64,000 nucleotides of DNA from Hoylesella timonensis 4401737 = DSM 22865 = JCM 15640. GTDB taxonomy: Bacteria > Bacteroidota > Bacteroidia > Bacteroidales > Bacteroidaceae. The DNA lies in assembly GCF_000455445.1 (NCBI RefSeq), contig NZ_HG417091.1, positions 123,068 through 187,067 of the forward strand, in the 5' to 3' direction. A program made the translations under genes and the position numbers. The notes below the pieces were generated by a model. It saw only the letters and a program-made list of their open reading frames with translations, was not told the origin of the DNA and did no database searches. This document shows positions 18,138-26,822 of the stretch, in pieces (the first letter of the stretch is position 1; each line of letters starts with the position of its first letter).

Positions 18138-19694
18138 ATGAACGACACGAACAAGAAAACAGAGCCTCTGGAACAAGAAAAGTCAAACCAGGACTCATCA
18201 TTCGATCGCAAACGTAGGATCATCGGTGCCATCTTCGGCCCGATATGCGCCATCCTCGTGTGGATTACCCCCATCTCTGGCCTCACGCCCGAGGGTCACA
18301 AGCTATTGGCCATCATGACGCTGGTGGCACTGTGGTGGATTACCGAGCCGGTACCCATCCCTGTGACTTCCCTTATAGGCCCCACCCTCTGCGTGGTGTT
18401 CGATGTGGTGAAGATGAAAGAGGCCTTCGCCGCCTTTGCCAACCCAATGATCTTCCTCTTTATGGGAGGCTTCATGATAGCCAAGGCCATGATGGTGAAC
18501 GGTGTGGACAAGCGTATCGCCTATGGCATTATGTCGATGAAATGGGTGGGCGACAACCCGCGGCGCATCTTTCTGGCCATCGGACTGGCGTGCATGCTCT
18601 GCTCGGGCTGGATCAGCAACACGGCAACAGCTGCCATGATGTTCCCCATTGCGCTGGGACTGCTCGAGGCTATCCGCGAAATGATGGCCGCGCAAGGCAA
18701 GATTATCAATCTCAGCTCGTACAAATACGCCACAGGGCTCATGCTCATGACGGCCTACGCCTGCTCCATTGGTGGCGTGCTCACGCCAATTGGAACGCCG
18801 CCGAACATCATCATGCTGGGATTTCTCAACGAGATGTGCAACCTGCATGTATCGTTCTTCCAGTGGATGGTATGGGGATTCGTGGCTATGGTGGCCTATT
18901 TTGCGATTGCCTACATCGTGCTTTCCCGCATGTTCCCAAGTGACGTGAAGCACATCGCGGGTGCCACCGAGTTCATCAACGGCAAGGTAAAGGCACTGGG
19001 AAAATGGACCCGTGCGCAGAAGAACACGATGATTGCTTTCGGCGTGGCCGTCATCCTCTGGATAACACCAGGCGTGCTGAGCATCGTTCTCGGCACCCAG
19101 AGCGACATGCTGAACAAATACAACAGGCTCTTCCCGGAGGCCATTGCGGCAATGGTGGGTGCGCTGCTGCTGTTCTTCCTGCCCGTAGACTTGAAGAAGA
19201 ACAAGATGACGCTCGACTGGAAGGATGCTGTGGCAGGCGTGGAATGGGGCACGTTGCTGCTCTTCGGCGGCGGACTGGCCATGGGAGGCATGATGTATTC
19301 CACTGGACTGTCGGGCTGGATTGGCGACCAGATTATCGCCATGATGGGCGGTAAACCTTCTGAACTGCTGTTCGTGGCCGTATTCTGCGTGATGTCACTG
19401 CTTCTGTCAGAGCTAACCTCGCACACCGCCGCGACCAACATGATTGGCCCGCTTGCCATCGGAACAGCCCTCTCGGCGGGGTTCAGCCCAGTGCCGGTGG
19501 CAGTAGGCGTGGCCCTCTCTGCTTCGTTGGGCTTCATGCTCCCCGTCTCGACGCCACCCAATGCCATCGTTTATGCCAGCGGCTACATCCCCATCACAAA
19601 GATGATTAAGTCGGGTGTGTATATCGACTTCATCGGCATCGCCATCGTTACCATCCCCGTCGCGCTATACTTAGTGAGTATGGTTGTGGGATAA
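18138..19694 (+). CDS. SLC13/DASS-family sodium:anion symporter, copy 1
   Basis: A 518-residue integral membrane protein with a hydrophilic N-terminus of about 30 residues (ending SSFDRKRRIIG) and about a dozen membrane segments. The family signatures are visible: WITEPVPIPVTSLIGPTL near 72, the SNTATAAMMFP substrate/Na site near 158, GGVLTPIGTPPNIIMLG near 212, SELTSHTAATNMIGPLAIGT near 424 and MLPVSTPPNAIVYASGYI near 470. Members import di- or tricarboxylates or sulfate with sodium; the two SNT-type motifs suggest a dicarboxylate. It has its own promoter and terminator. A near-identical but chimeric copy lies at 23604-25190. Confidence 0.93.
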   Translation: MNDTNKKTEPLEQEKSNQDSSFDRKRRIIGAIFGPICAILVWITPISGLTPEGHKLLAIMTLVALWWITEPVPIPVTSLIGPTLCVVFDVVKMKEAFAAFANPMIFLFMGGFMIAKAMMVNGVDKRIAYGIMSMKWVGDNPRRIFLAIGLACMLCSGWISNTATAAMMFPIALGLLEAIREMMAAQGKIINLSSYKYATGLMLMTAYACSIGGVLTPIGTPPNIIMLGFLNEMCNLHVSFFQWMVWGFVAMVAYFAIAYIVLSRMFPSDVKHIAGATEFINGKVKALGKWTRAQKNTMIAFGVAVILWITPGVLSIVLGTQSDMLNKYNRLFPEAIAAMVGALLLFFLPVDLKKNKMTLDWKDAVAGVEWGTLLLFGGGLAMGGMMYSTGLSGWIGDQIIAMMGGKPSELLFVAVFCVMSLLLSELTSHTAATNMIGPLAIGTALSAGFSPVPVAVGVALSASLGFMLPVSTPPNAIVYASGYIPITKMIKSGVYIDFIGIAIVTIPVALYLVSMVVG

Positions 19695-19716
19695 GTGGGC
19701 TACAGGCACCTAAAAC

Positions 19717-19757
19717 AAAGACCGTATCCCAGTCACACGACAGGATACGGTCTTTTT
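19717..19757 (+). terminator. Intrinsic terminator after SLC13 copy 1
   Basis: A 13-bp perfect stem AAAGACCGTATCC/GGATACGGTCTTT, a 13-nt loop and a short T run. A group II intron begins at 19759, immediately after it. Confidence 0.85.
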
Positions 19758-19758
19758 G

Positions 19759-20442
19759 GTACGCTCGGCATGAGCATTATCTAACGGGTGGAAGTCCCGA
19801 GTAAGCCCTAATAGCGGGAATTACATAGCCAAAGGCAAGGGTGTTCATCGTGAGGTGAAATCTGAAGGAAGCCGGCGGCAAACATCTGGCCTAACGAACA
19901 GAAACTTCATATAAGGCATATGACCATGGATAAGATTGCCAGACAAATCAAAGTCCCATAGCTATTCGGAATGGTTGGTGGAGTTTCCTTGAGCTTTGCG
20001 AAAAAATGAAGTAGGTATAAGATGGAAAGATAATGTTCTTATCCGAGGAGGTCTCACTGACGTTTCAAATAGTTGTTTTTACGAAAGAAGCGGAGTAAAG
20101 CTTGCCGTGAGAAGTCAGCAGAGTTCATAGTACCCAAGGCACGTGTGCCTACAGGGAAGGACCGAATCGTACAGTGCAATAGTAAATGAATGCTACCCTG
20201 CGAACCTTTTCGTCAGATGTCCGAAAGGAGCTCTCTATCCAAGACGATAGGACGGAATCCGACAATAGGATAGAAGTGACGTTACTCAAAGGGATAGCTG
20301 AAAACAACTTGCCACACACCGTGAGGTGTAAAAGTACGAAACCGCCGTATGCCGAACGGCACGTACGGTGGTGTGGGAGGTCGGTAAATGTGAAAGTAGG
20401 AGGTAAATGCCTTTTATGAATAACATTTACCTCCTACCCGAT
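19759..20442 (+). mobile_element. Group II (class C-like) intron lacking its reverse transcriptase
   Basis: The 5' end GTACGCTCGGCATGAGC and the GGTGGAAGTCCCGAGT stretch match bacterial group II intron domain I starts. Domain V is recognisable near 20340-20372 as a stem with arms ACCGCCGT and ACGGTGGT around ATGCCGAACGGCACGT. A domain VI-like segment ends near CTACCCGAT at about 20442. The total of about 685 nt leaves no room for the usual reverse transcriptase of about 420-600 residues. A 77-codon frame at 20186-20419 begins where that ORF would start and runs into domain V, so it is probably a relic. Insertion directly downstream of a terminator is characteristic of class C. Confidence 0.75.
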
Positions 20443-20488
20443 TTATATAAACTACATTTAATTGCGTTATCCACATTAAACTTATTTG

Positions 20489-21943
20489 TCATTTAATTGG
20501 TTCCGCATGCACATAGTATTCACTGTTTATAGGGTCTTCTTCGTCAGTTTTAAGTATCAGTACCATGCGTGAATGTTTTGTACGCCAATATGCCTTAATA
20601 TCAGCATCTTCGGGTAGTGCCTTAAACGTTTTACACAGCGAAGCCTTTTCTGTTTCTTTTATAGTACTGTGTGCTTCATAGTACTGGTCCATAATCTTCA
20701 ACAGACCTTCTCTTTCACGTTCAAGCACGCCTAACATATATTCCTTGTCGTTTTTGTCTTTTGCTCCTTTCAGTACAATACGTAACTCTGCATACGGATT
20801 TGCAATGTCTTCTTTGTAGGCTGTAGGTGGAGTGATGATGAACTCACGGTTCTTGTCAAGCAAGCAATATTCTGTTAGCTCGGGGTTCTTTGGATTATAC
20901 CTTACAATATCCCAATCGTAACCAAAGAATCCATCATTTACTAAATAGAGCCTCTTATGAGCTTGATAGACAATATGACCATCTTTATAGCCATTGGCAT
21001 ATACGGTAGTATTGTCATGAGGTGTGAAGAAGTATGTACTCCACCAATAGGAGGTCTTCAAACTGTTTGTCTTGCGTTCCATGATGCCAAAGCTATCTGG
21101 CATATCACGACAATCACTCGTCCAAGTAATTGAATCGTAGTAATTGTAAAAGGCGTTATCCGAAGAGTTGAAACCATATTCATCGGTAAGTTCAAATGTT
21201 ATAAGGCGGAAAGTCTGAAACACAGGGTCTGTGTTGTCTTTATTGTCTTCTGTATAGTATGCCTTAATCTTGAACTTGCAGTTTTCAGGTACAGAACGGT
21301 CTATATCCAAATCATATGTGTAACTTTTCTTCATCATTTCCAAATCTGTTTCTGTCATGCGCTTATATACAATCATGCCATAAACAGACTTGGAACCATT
21401 GCTGCCTTCACTTCTCGTTCCTATTTTTTGCATGGTATACATTAAAGTCTTGCCATTCGACTCGTCAAGTTTAAGAATCTGCATGTATCTGTTTTCTGTT
21501 GTCAGATTGTTGTTGCCAAACAGTATGAAGCCATTACTCACGTCATAACTCCATGATACACGACTGAAACAAAAGGCAGGCAAGTCATCACTATAAAAAT
21601 AACTAAAAGCTTGCTGTGATGTCTCAAACCAAAAGTGTGTAGGGCTGCCACCAACTCTGTCTTTCCAAAATTCCTCCTTGCTCAACTTTCCGTTTTCCTG
21701 TACCTCATAAGTGGCAATACTCTCCCAACCATAGCCCTTGACCTTACTCTGTATTTCTTCTGCTGCTATTGGCTTTCTCCCTTTTAGCACACAGCACCCC
21801 TCATCATTGACAGTATAGGTTTGGTTGAATAGATTCATATCCAACTTACGTTGCTCAACACTCAATTCCTCAGACTTATCGCAACTGCCAAATACAACAG
21901 TGCAAGCTACGATGAGTGCTATTAACCAAAACTTCTTATTCAT
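20489..21943 (-). CDS. Lipoprotein of unknown function
   Basis: A 484-residue protein with a lipoprotein signal (MNKKFWLIALIVACTVVFGSC, acylated Cys about residue 21) and a soluble mature domain rich in aromatic and charged residues (YGWESIATYEVQENGKLS, FGYDWDIVRYNPKNPELTEY). I do not recognise the family. There are no repeats or obvious catalytic motifs. It is transcribed alone toward the group II intron, with a TATTTTTG promoter box at 22028-22035. It is the only intact gene between the two SLC13 copies, so recombination between them would delete it. Confidence 0.8.
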   Translation of the reverse strand: MNKKFWLIALIVACTVVFGSCDKSEELSVEQRKLDMNLFNQTYTVNDEGCCVLKGRKPIAAEEIQSKVKGYGWESIATYEVQENGKLSKEEFWKDRVGGSPTHFWFETSQQAFSYFYSDDLPAFCFSRVSWSYDVSNGFILFGNNNLTTENRYMQILKLDESNGKTLMYTMQKIGTRSEGSNGSKSVYGMIVYKRMTETDLEMMKKSYTYDLDIDRSVPENCKFKIKAYYTEDNKDNTDPVFQTFRLITFELTDEYGFNSSDNAFYNYYDSITWTSDCRDMPDSFGIMERKTNSLKTSYWWSTYFFTPHDNTTVYANGYKDGHIVYQAHKRLYLVNDGFFGYDWDIVRYNPKNPELTEYCLLDKNREFIITPPTAYKEDIANPYAELRIVLKGAKDKNDKEYMLGVLEREREGLLKIMDQYYEAHSTIKETEKASLCKTFKALPEDADIKAYWRTKHSRMVLILKTDEEDPINSEYYVHAEPIK

Positions 21944-22027
21944 AATAATCCAAATTTAAAGATTTTACATATAGACAGATTATGGATTTTCAGTGTTTCA
22001 AATTCTGCTGTTCAAGATAACTGAGTG

Positions 22028-22035
22028 CAAAAATA
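22028..22035 (-). promoter_or_regulatory. -7 box of the lipoprotein gene
   Basis: Reads TATTTTTG on the minus strand, about 85 bp upstream of the start codon. Confidence 0.45.
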
Positions 22036-22159
22036 CAAAAGTATCAACGTAATAGTGCTTTTTTTATTTTTTATAACACTCAAAACATACTTTTGTAATC
22101 GGTAACTTTGAATCGTCAAAAATCGGATCGAGTGATACGACAGTCATGCAGTGCATACA

Positions 22160-22244
22160 CTTCCCTCTTCCCTCTTCATTCTTCTCTCTTCACTCTTCCC
22201 TCTTCATCCTTCATTCTTCATTCTTCATTCTTCATTCTTCACTT
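22160..22244 (+). repeat. Polypyrimidine tandem repeat (about 7-bp units)
   Basis: About 85 bp made of CTTC-containing units. The 3' half is a clean run of TTCATTC-type heptamers and the 5' half is degenerate (CTTCCCT, CTTCACT). It lies about 125 bp upstream of the lipoprotein promoter and outside any credible ORF. Confidence 0.8.
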
Positions 22245-23435
22245 TATAAAATATTATTACCATTTCCTGTCATTTCCTTTCGTCGCATCTGGGCAGAAAT
22301 GCGCCATGTTTTTTCGGATAATTACAAGACCGAAGAATATCAAAAACACAAGGCCGATGCGGTTACAGCCTTGTGGCACCGCGATTTGAGCTTATCGATT
22401 GCGCGACCGAACCTTTGTCGCATCGTGATTAGAGTTTAATCGCAGTGGCGTTTGATATCTAATCGTAGACAACAAAAAACGTATAGTAAAATCATGTTTG
22501 TTAAAACCCTGAACGTCAACCCACTACGAATTATCTCAAATTTCTCGAATTTCAAACCGAAGGATTCTTATTTTTAAATACGCGAAATATAGAGAGATGA
22601 TTGTAAGAAAAAATATCAGTATTTGTTGTCTCAGGATTCATCCAGGACATCTGTTGATGAGAACAAAACTGCATGGATGAACAATGATCCATTTTAATTG
22701 ATGCAATAGGACAGAGGAGGTGACCTCGTCAGGAATAATCTTGCTTCTCGTGTTAAATAAGGATTATCACTCCAAATGTCGGATGAATCTTTTTAAATCC
22801 CGTAATGTCTTATTACATTTAGTTCCTCTAAATGCGCCATCAGCTAACAAGTGGCTTGTGTATAAATGGAAAAGAGGACTTCATAGTCGAAATCCTCTTT
22901 TTTAGTACTCTGTGATCCGCATGGGGGCGAAAGTGATCCGTTTGGGGTCGCGATTTGCATGGAGTTAAGCCTTATATGCCACCACCAAAAACGCTACAAC
23001 AAGTTCGTTTTCAGTGATATACGAAACTTTTATAAAAAGTATGGTCAATTTGTGAAATATCAAGTGGTAACACATTGGTAACACAAACGCATCGTTGGTA
23101 ACACATTTTTGCCCCGTAGCGCTATTTAGCTTTATAGCACATGAAGAAGAAATCTGCCGTTAATTAAATCAAAGATCATTGTAGGAGAATAGTCTGGATG
23201 AAGATCTTTTGAAAGAGACTCAATCGGCACAACTAAAATCCTCTAAATAACAATACAAAGATAACTAATATCCATGAAAGTTCCAAATTTCATTTTAGTT
23301 TCTTTAACAGACAACTATCGAGTATTCCCAACACCTCTTATAAGATATTGTACACAATATTTTATGAAACTCACATCTCTATTTTGTGGCGAATAGTTTT
23401 TCCATAACTTGCAAAAAGTTACCGACTAAAGAATG
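22245..23435. other. Non-coding scarred segment of about 1.2 kb
   Basis: No convincing gene is visible. Small structures are present: a terminator-like hairpin near 22871-22903 (AAAGAGGA/TCCTCTTT plus T run); two tandem 21-bp units at 22912-22953, each starting GTGATCCG, which could be the end of an IS21-type element; and three copies of GGTAACACA at 23066-23074, 23077-23085 and 23097-23105. Short ORFs here have no recognisable features. Confidence 0.5.
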
Positions 23436-23720
23436 TTAATATGAGACTTTGTCTTTGGAGGCATCCTCTTGAAGCATAGACGCTATGATGTCTTTGGGAT
23501 AATAGCATGGAACATCAGCCTTGGTTTTTGTTTTGAGGAACAATATCGGGTGTACTTTTTGCCCCTTCTTGACGAATGGTAAGCGGCTGGCACGGCTTGT
23601 TAATTGCTCATATATGCTCTGTGCCTCGTCGCGTTCTCGCCATTTACATTCTGCCACGAGGATGTGCTTCTTGTCGAGCGATTCAGCTACAAGGTCGAGC
23701 TCTATCTGTTCGTAATCATT
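23436..23720 (-). pseudogene. C-terminal fragment of an AAA ATPase with DUF234 nuclease-like domain
   Basis: About 94 codons read NDYEQIELDLVAESLDKKHI, LVAECKWRERDEAQ and VHPILFLKTKTKAD before the natural stop at 23436. The ELDLVAES...LVAECKW pattern is the E-D-V/E-x-K restriction-like core found at the C-terminus of DUF234 ATPases. The ATPase part is missing; at about 23720 the sequence switches to the SLC13 gene read on the opposite strand. It is therefore a broken gene created by the duplication junction. Confidence 0.7.
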
Positions 23721-25190
23721 GCTGCCATCTTCGGTCCGATATGCGCCATTCTCGTGTGGATTACCCCCATCTCTGGCCTCACACCCGAGGGCCACAAGCT
23801 ATTGGCCATCATGACGCTGGTGGCACTGTGGTGGATTACCGAGCCGGTACCCATCCCTGTGACTTCCCTTATAGGCCCCACCCTCTGCGTGGTGTTCGAT
23901 GTGGTGAAGATGAAAGAGGCCTTCGCCGCCTTTGCCAACCCAATGATCTTCCTCTTTATGGGAGGCTTCATGATAGCCAAGGCCATGATGGTGAACGGCG
24001 TGGACAAGCGTATCGCCTATGGCATCATGTCGATGAAATGGGTGGGCGACAACCCGCGGCGCATCTTTCTGGCCATCGGACTGGCGTGCATGCTCTGCTC
24101 GGGCTGGATCAGCAACACGGCAACAGCTGCCATGATGTTCCCCATTGCGCTGGGACTGCTCGAGGCTATCCGCGAAATGATGGCCGCACGAGGCAAGATT
24201 ATCAATCTCAGCTCGTACAAATACGCCACAGGGCTCATGCTCATGACGGCCTATGCCTGCTCCATTGGTGGCGTGCTCACGCCAATTGGAACGCCGCCGA
24301 ACATCATCATGCTGGGATTTCTCAACGAGATGTGCGACCTGCATGTATCGTTCTTCCAGTGGATGGTATGGGGATTCGTGGCCATGGTGGCCTATTTTGC
24401 GATTGCCTACATCGTGCTTTCCCGCATGTTCCCAAGTGACGTGAAGCACATCGCGGGTGCCACCGAGTTCATCAACGGCAAGGTAAAGGCACTGGGAAAA
24501 TGGACCCGTGCGCAGAAGAACACGATGATTGCCTTCGGCGTGGCCGTCATTCTCTGGATAACGCCAGGCGTGCTGAGCATCGTTCTCGGCACCCAGAGTG
24601 ACGTGCTGAACAGATACAACAGGCTCTTCCCAGAGGCCATTGCGGCAATGGTGGGTGCGCTGCTGCTGTTCTTCCTGCCCGTGGACCTGAAGAAGAACAA
24701 GATGACGCTCGACTGGAAGGATGCTGTGGCGGGCGTGGAATGGGGCACATTGCTGCTCTTCGGTGGCGGACTGGCCATGGGAGGCATGATGTATTCAACC
24801 GGACTGTCGAGCTGGATTGGCGACCAGATTATCGCCATGATGGGTGGCAAGCCGTCTGAACTGCTGTTCGTGGCCGTATTCTGCGTGATGTCACTGCTTC
24901 TGTCAGAGCTAACCTCGCACACCGCCGCGACCAACATGATTGGCCCGCTTGCCATCGGAACAGCCCTCTCGGCAGGGTTCAGCCCAGTGCCGGTGGCAGT
25001 AGGTGTGGCCCTCTCTGCCTCGTTGGGCTTCATGCTCCCCGTCTCTACGCCACCCAACGCCATCGTTTATGCCAGCGGCTACATCCCCATCACAAAGATG
25101 ATAAAGTCGGGTGTGTATATCGACTTCATCGGCATCGCCATCGTCACCATCCCCGTCGCGCTGTACTTAGTGAGTATGGTTGTGGGATAA
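23604..25190 (+). CDS. SLC13/DASS-family transporter, copy 2 with a chimeric N-terminus
   Basis: From about 23720 the gene is nearly identical to 18219-19694; only five amino-acid differences are visible in about 490 residues (for example AQGK/ARGK, MCNL/MCDL, LSGW/LSSW). The native first 30 or so residues, promoter and start codon are absent. The frame is instead open through the antisense strand of a DUF234 ATPase fragment, giving a potential start at 23604 and about 38 foreign residues (MLIYALCLVAFSPFTFC and on). All transmembrane signatures are intact, so it could still work if expressed. Lack of an obvious promoter makes it equally possible that it is a silent duplicate. Confidence 0.7.
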   Translation: MLIYALCLVAFSPFTFCHEDVLLVERFSYKVELYLFVIIAAIFGPICAILVWITPISGLTPEGHKLLAIMTLVALWWITEPVPIPVTSLIGPTLCVVFDVVKMKEAFAAFANPMIFLFMGGFMIAKAMMVNGVDKRIAYGIMSMKWVGDNPRRIFLAIGLACMLCSGWISNTATAAMMFPIALGLLEAIREMMAARGKIINLSSYKYATGLMLMTAYACSIGGVLTPIGTPPNIIMLGFLNEMCDLHVSFFQWMVWGFVAMVAYFAIAYIVLSRMFPSDVKHIAGATEFINGKVKALGKWTRAQKNTMIAFGVAVILWITPGVLSIVLGTQSDVLNRYNRLFPEAIAAMVGALLLFFLPVDLKKNKMTLDWKDAVAGVEWGTLLLFGGGLAMGGMMYSTGLSSWIGDQIIAMMGGKPSELLFVAVFCVMSLLLSELTSHTAATNMIGPLAIGTALSAGFSPVPVAVGVALSASLGFMLPVSTPPNAIVYASGYIPITKMIKSGVYIDFIGIAIVTIPVALYLVSMVVG

Positions 25191-25211
25191 GTGGGCTATA
25201 GCCACCGAAAA

Positions 25212-25252
25212 AAAGACCGTATTCTGGCATGTGACAGGGATACGGTCTTTTT
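25212..25252 (+). terminator. Intrinsic terminator after SLC13 copy 2
   Basis: An 11-bp stem AAAGACCGTAT/ATACGGTCTTT and a T run. It is homologous to the terminator of copy 1 but with a diverged loop. A second group II intron starts at 25253. Confidence 0.85.
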
Positions 25253-25530
25253 GTGTATGACGGGCATGTCATACATCTGTGGTGAAAGTCCACTCGGGGC
25301 GTAGTTGCCAACGAACCCGATAGCGACTTGCAAGTTTCAAGGGGCAACCCTTGGGAGAGAAGAAGCAATAGCGAACTTGTGGCCTAACGAACAGAAACCT
25401 AATACTAAGTCGTATCAAGCGGACAAGCTGGCCAAAGGCAGTGACATTCCTAAAGGCAACCGTAACCTTGATGCGAAAATTAGGCAGGTAAACGATGAAA
25501 GATGTATGTCTTATATCCATAAGCAGTATT
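25253..25530 (+). mobile_element. Group II (class C-like) intron, 5' fragment
   Basis: It begins GTGTATGACGGGCATGTCAT and continues GGTGAAAGTCCACTC, both typical of class C intron starts. The shared TGGCCTAACGAACAGAAAC block also occurs in the intron at 19759, so the two are related but distinct. The similarity ends near 25530; no domain V or VI is visible, so the 3' part has been lost. Confidence 0.65.
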
Positions 25531-25625
25531 AGGTGTACTCTTCAAAGTTTTGTTCCATTTTTCTATTTTGAAGGTACAAGACTGTGCTAACTTTTCGCAT
25601 TCAAGTAAAAAAATTATCTAAAAAC

Positions 25626-25655
25626 TTGTGTATTCATAAAAATCAATTAAATTTG
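25626..25655 (+). promoter_or_regulatory. Promoter of the YitT-family gene
   Basis: TTG at 25626-25628 and TAAATTTG at 25648-25655, about 19 bp apart. The leader before the start codon at 25777 is about 115 nt. Confidence 0.55.
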
Positions 25656-25776
25656 CAAAGCTTTAATAATTGTTGCTACCTATAACACGAAGAGGTGGCA
25701 GCTGAGAAACACAGAAAGAAGCGTGAACACCATGAGTTCTCGATAGTTAACTTGATAACCTTAAAATTTAGATAAT

Positions 25777-26751
25777 ATGAATAACAAGCAGGAAAGCGAA
25801 ATGACTTTCGTTGAAAAGTTACAAAACGCGCCGAATCAAATCAAACAGATTATCTGTACCCGTCAATTTTGGGTGGAATTAGTCATTATGACGGTGGGAA
25901 TGTTTGTGGCAGCCATGGGTGTGTACTTTTTCTTGATACCCAGTAAACTCATTATAGGTTCTATTACTGGCTTGTCCTTGGTGCTCGCTAAATTGCTGCC
26001 TTTTGTGTCTGTGGGAACGATGATATTTGTTATCAATGCAATATTGCTTGTCCTCTCGTTCTTGCTCATCGGCAATGAGTTTGGTGCCAAGACCGTCTAT
26101 ACAGCGTTGATATTGGGACCGATGATAGATTTCCTCGCTTCTATCGTTCCTATGCACGAATCACTCTTCACCACTTACGTTGCTGGACAAGCCATTGCGA
26201 ATCCTTGGTTTGACCTTCTCTGCTTCGTTCTCATCCTGAGTGCTTCACAAAGTATCTTGTTCAGTATCAATGCTTCTACAGGTGGGTTGGATATTCTTGC
26301 GAAGATTTTCAATAAGTATCTCCATGTTAAGCTTGGTACTGCCGTAATGTTAGCAGGTGGTGCAATCTGTTGTACTGCTTTTGCAATTAATCCTGTTAGT
26401 TTAGTGATTATTGGTTTGATTGGAACATGGCTCAATGGTTTGATACTTAATCATTTTATGTCGGATATCAATTCTAAGACTCGTGTGTATATCATCTCCA
26501 AAGATTACCAGAAGATTCTGGATTTTGTTGTTCATACCATTCGTCGTGGTGTGACCATACATGAGGTGATAGGTGGCTATTCTAATGAGAAACAGATACA
26601 GTTGGAAATCGTTTTGACAAAAGAAGAATTCTCTACTTTGATTGATTTCATGAGTAAGGAAAGACTCAAAACATTTATTACCTCTGATACCGTGAGTGAA
26701 GTATATGGTCTTTGGAATAAGAAAGGACTGCTACGTACGGGAAATTATTGA
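25777..26751 (+). CDS. YitT-family membrane protein (DUF161 + DUF2179)
   Basis: A 324-residue protein: a cytoplasmic lead, then about six membrane segments beginning at residue 36 (FWVELVIMTVGMFVAAMGVY), with the family motif NASTGGLDILAKIFNKY near 168. It ends in a soluble DUF2179 domain (about 228-315, RVYIISKDYQKILDFVVHTI ... RGVTIHEVIGGYSNEKQIQL). DUF161/YitT proteins are widespread and poorly characterised; a transport role is suspected for the family. It is followed by a porin gene on the same strand after 71 bp. Confidence 0.9.
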   Translation: MNNKQESEMTFVEKLQNAPNQIKQIICTRQFWVELVIMTVGMFVAAMGVYFFLIPSKLIIGSITGLSLVLAKLLPFVSVGTMIFVINAILLVLSFLLIGNEFGAKTVYTALILGPMIDFLASIVPMHESLFTTYVAGQAIANPWFDLLCFVLILSASQSILFSINASTGGLDILAKIFNKYLHVKLGTAVMLAGGAICCTAFAINPVSLVIIGLIGTWLNGLILNHFMSDINSKTRVYIISKDYQKILDFVVHTIRRGVTIHEVIGGYSNEKQIQLEIVLTKEEFSTLIDFMSKERLKTFITSDTVSEVYGLWNKKGLLRTGNY

Positions 26752-26822
26752 TACTGTCATGCCTTTTCAGAAACGGAGCACGATGGTTGCACTGTAAACA
26801 TGAAGTCTAATTTGTACTTACT

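Noticed and set aside
20186..20419. A 77-codon ORF inside the group II intron, considered as a gene
   Set aside because: It overlaps domain V and shows no reverse transcriptase motifs; treated as a relic within the intron.
23576..24439. Long alternative frames over both SLC13 copies (also 18245-18943 and the minus-strand frames 18303-18953 and 18911-19567)
   Set aside because: They recur in both copies only because the underlying gene is duplicated; they show no protein family features.
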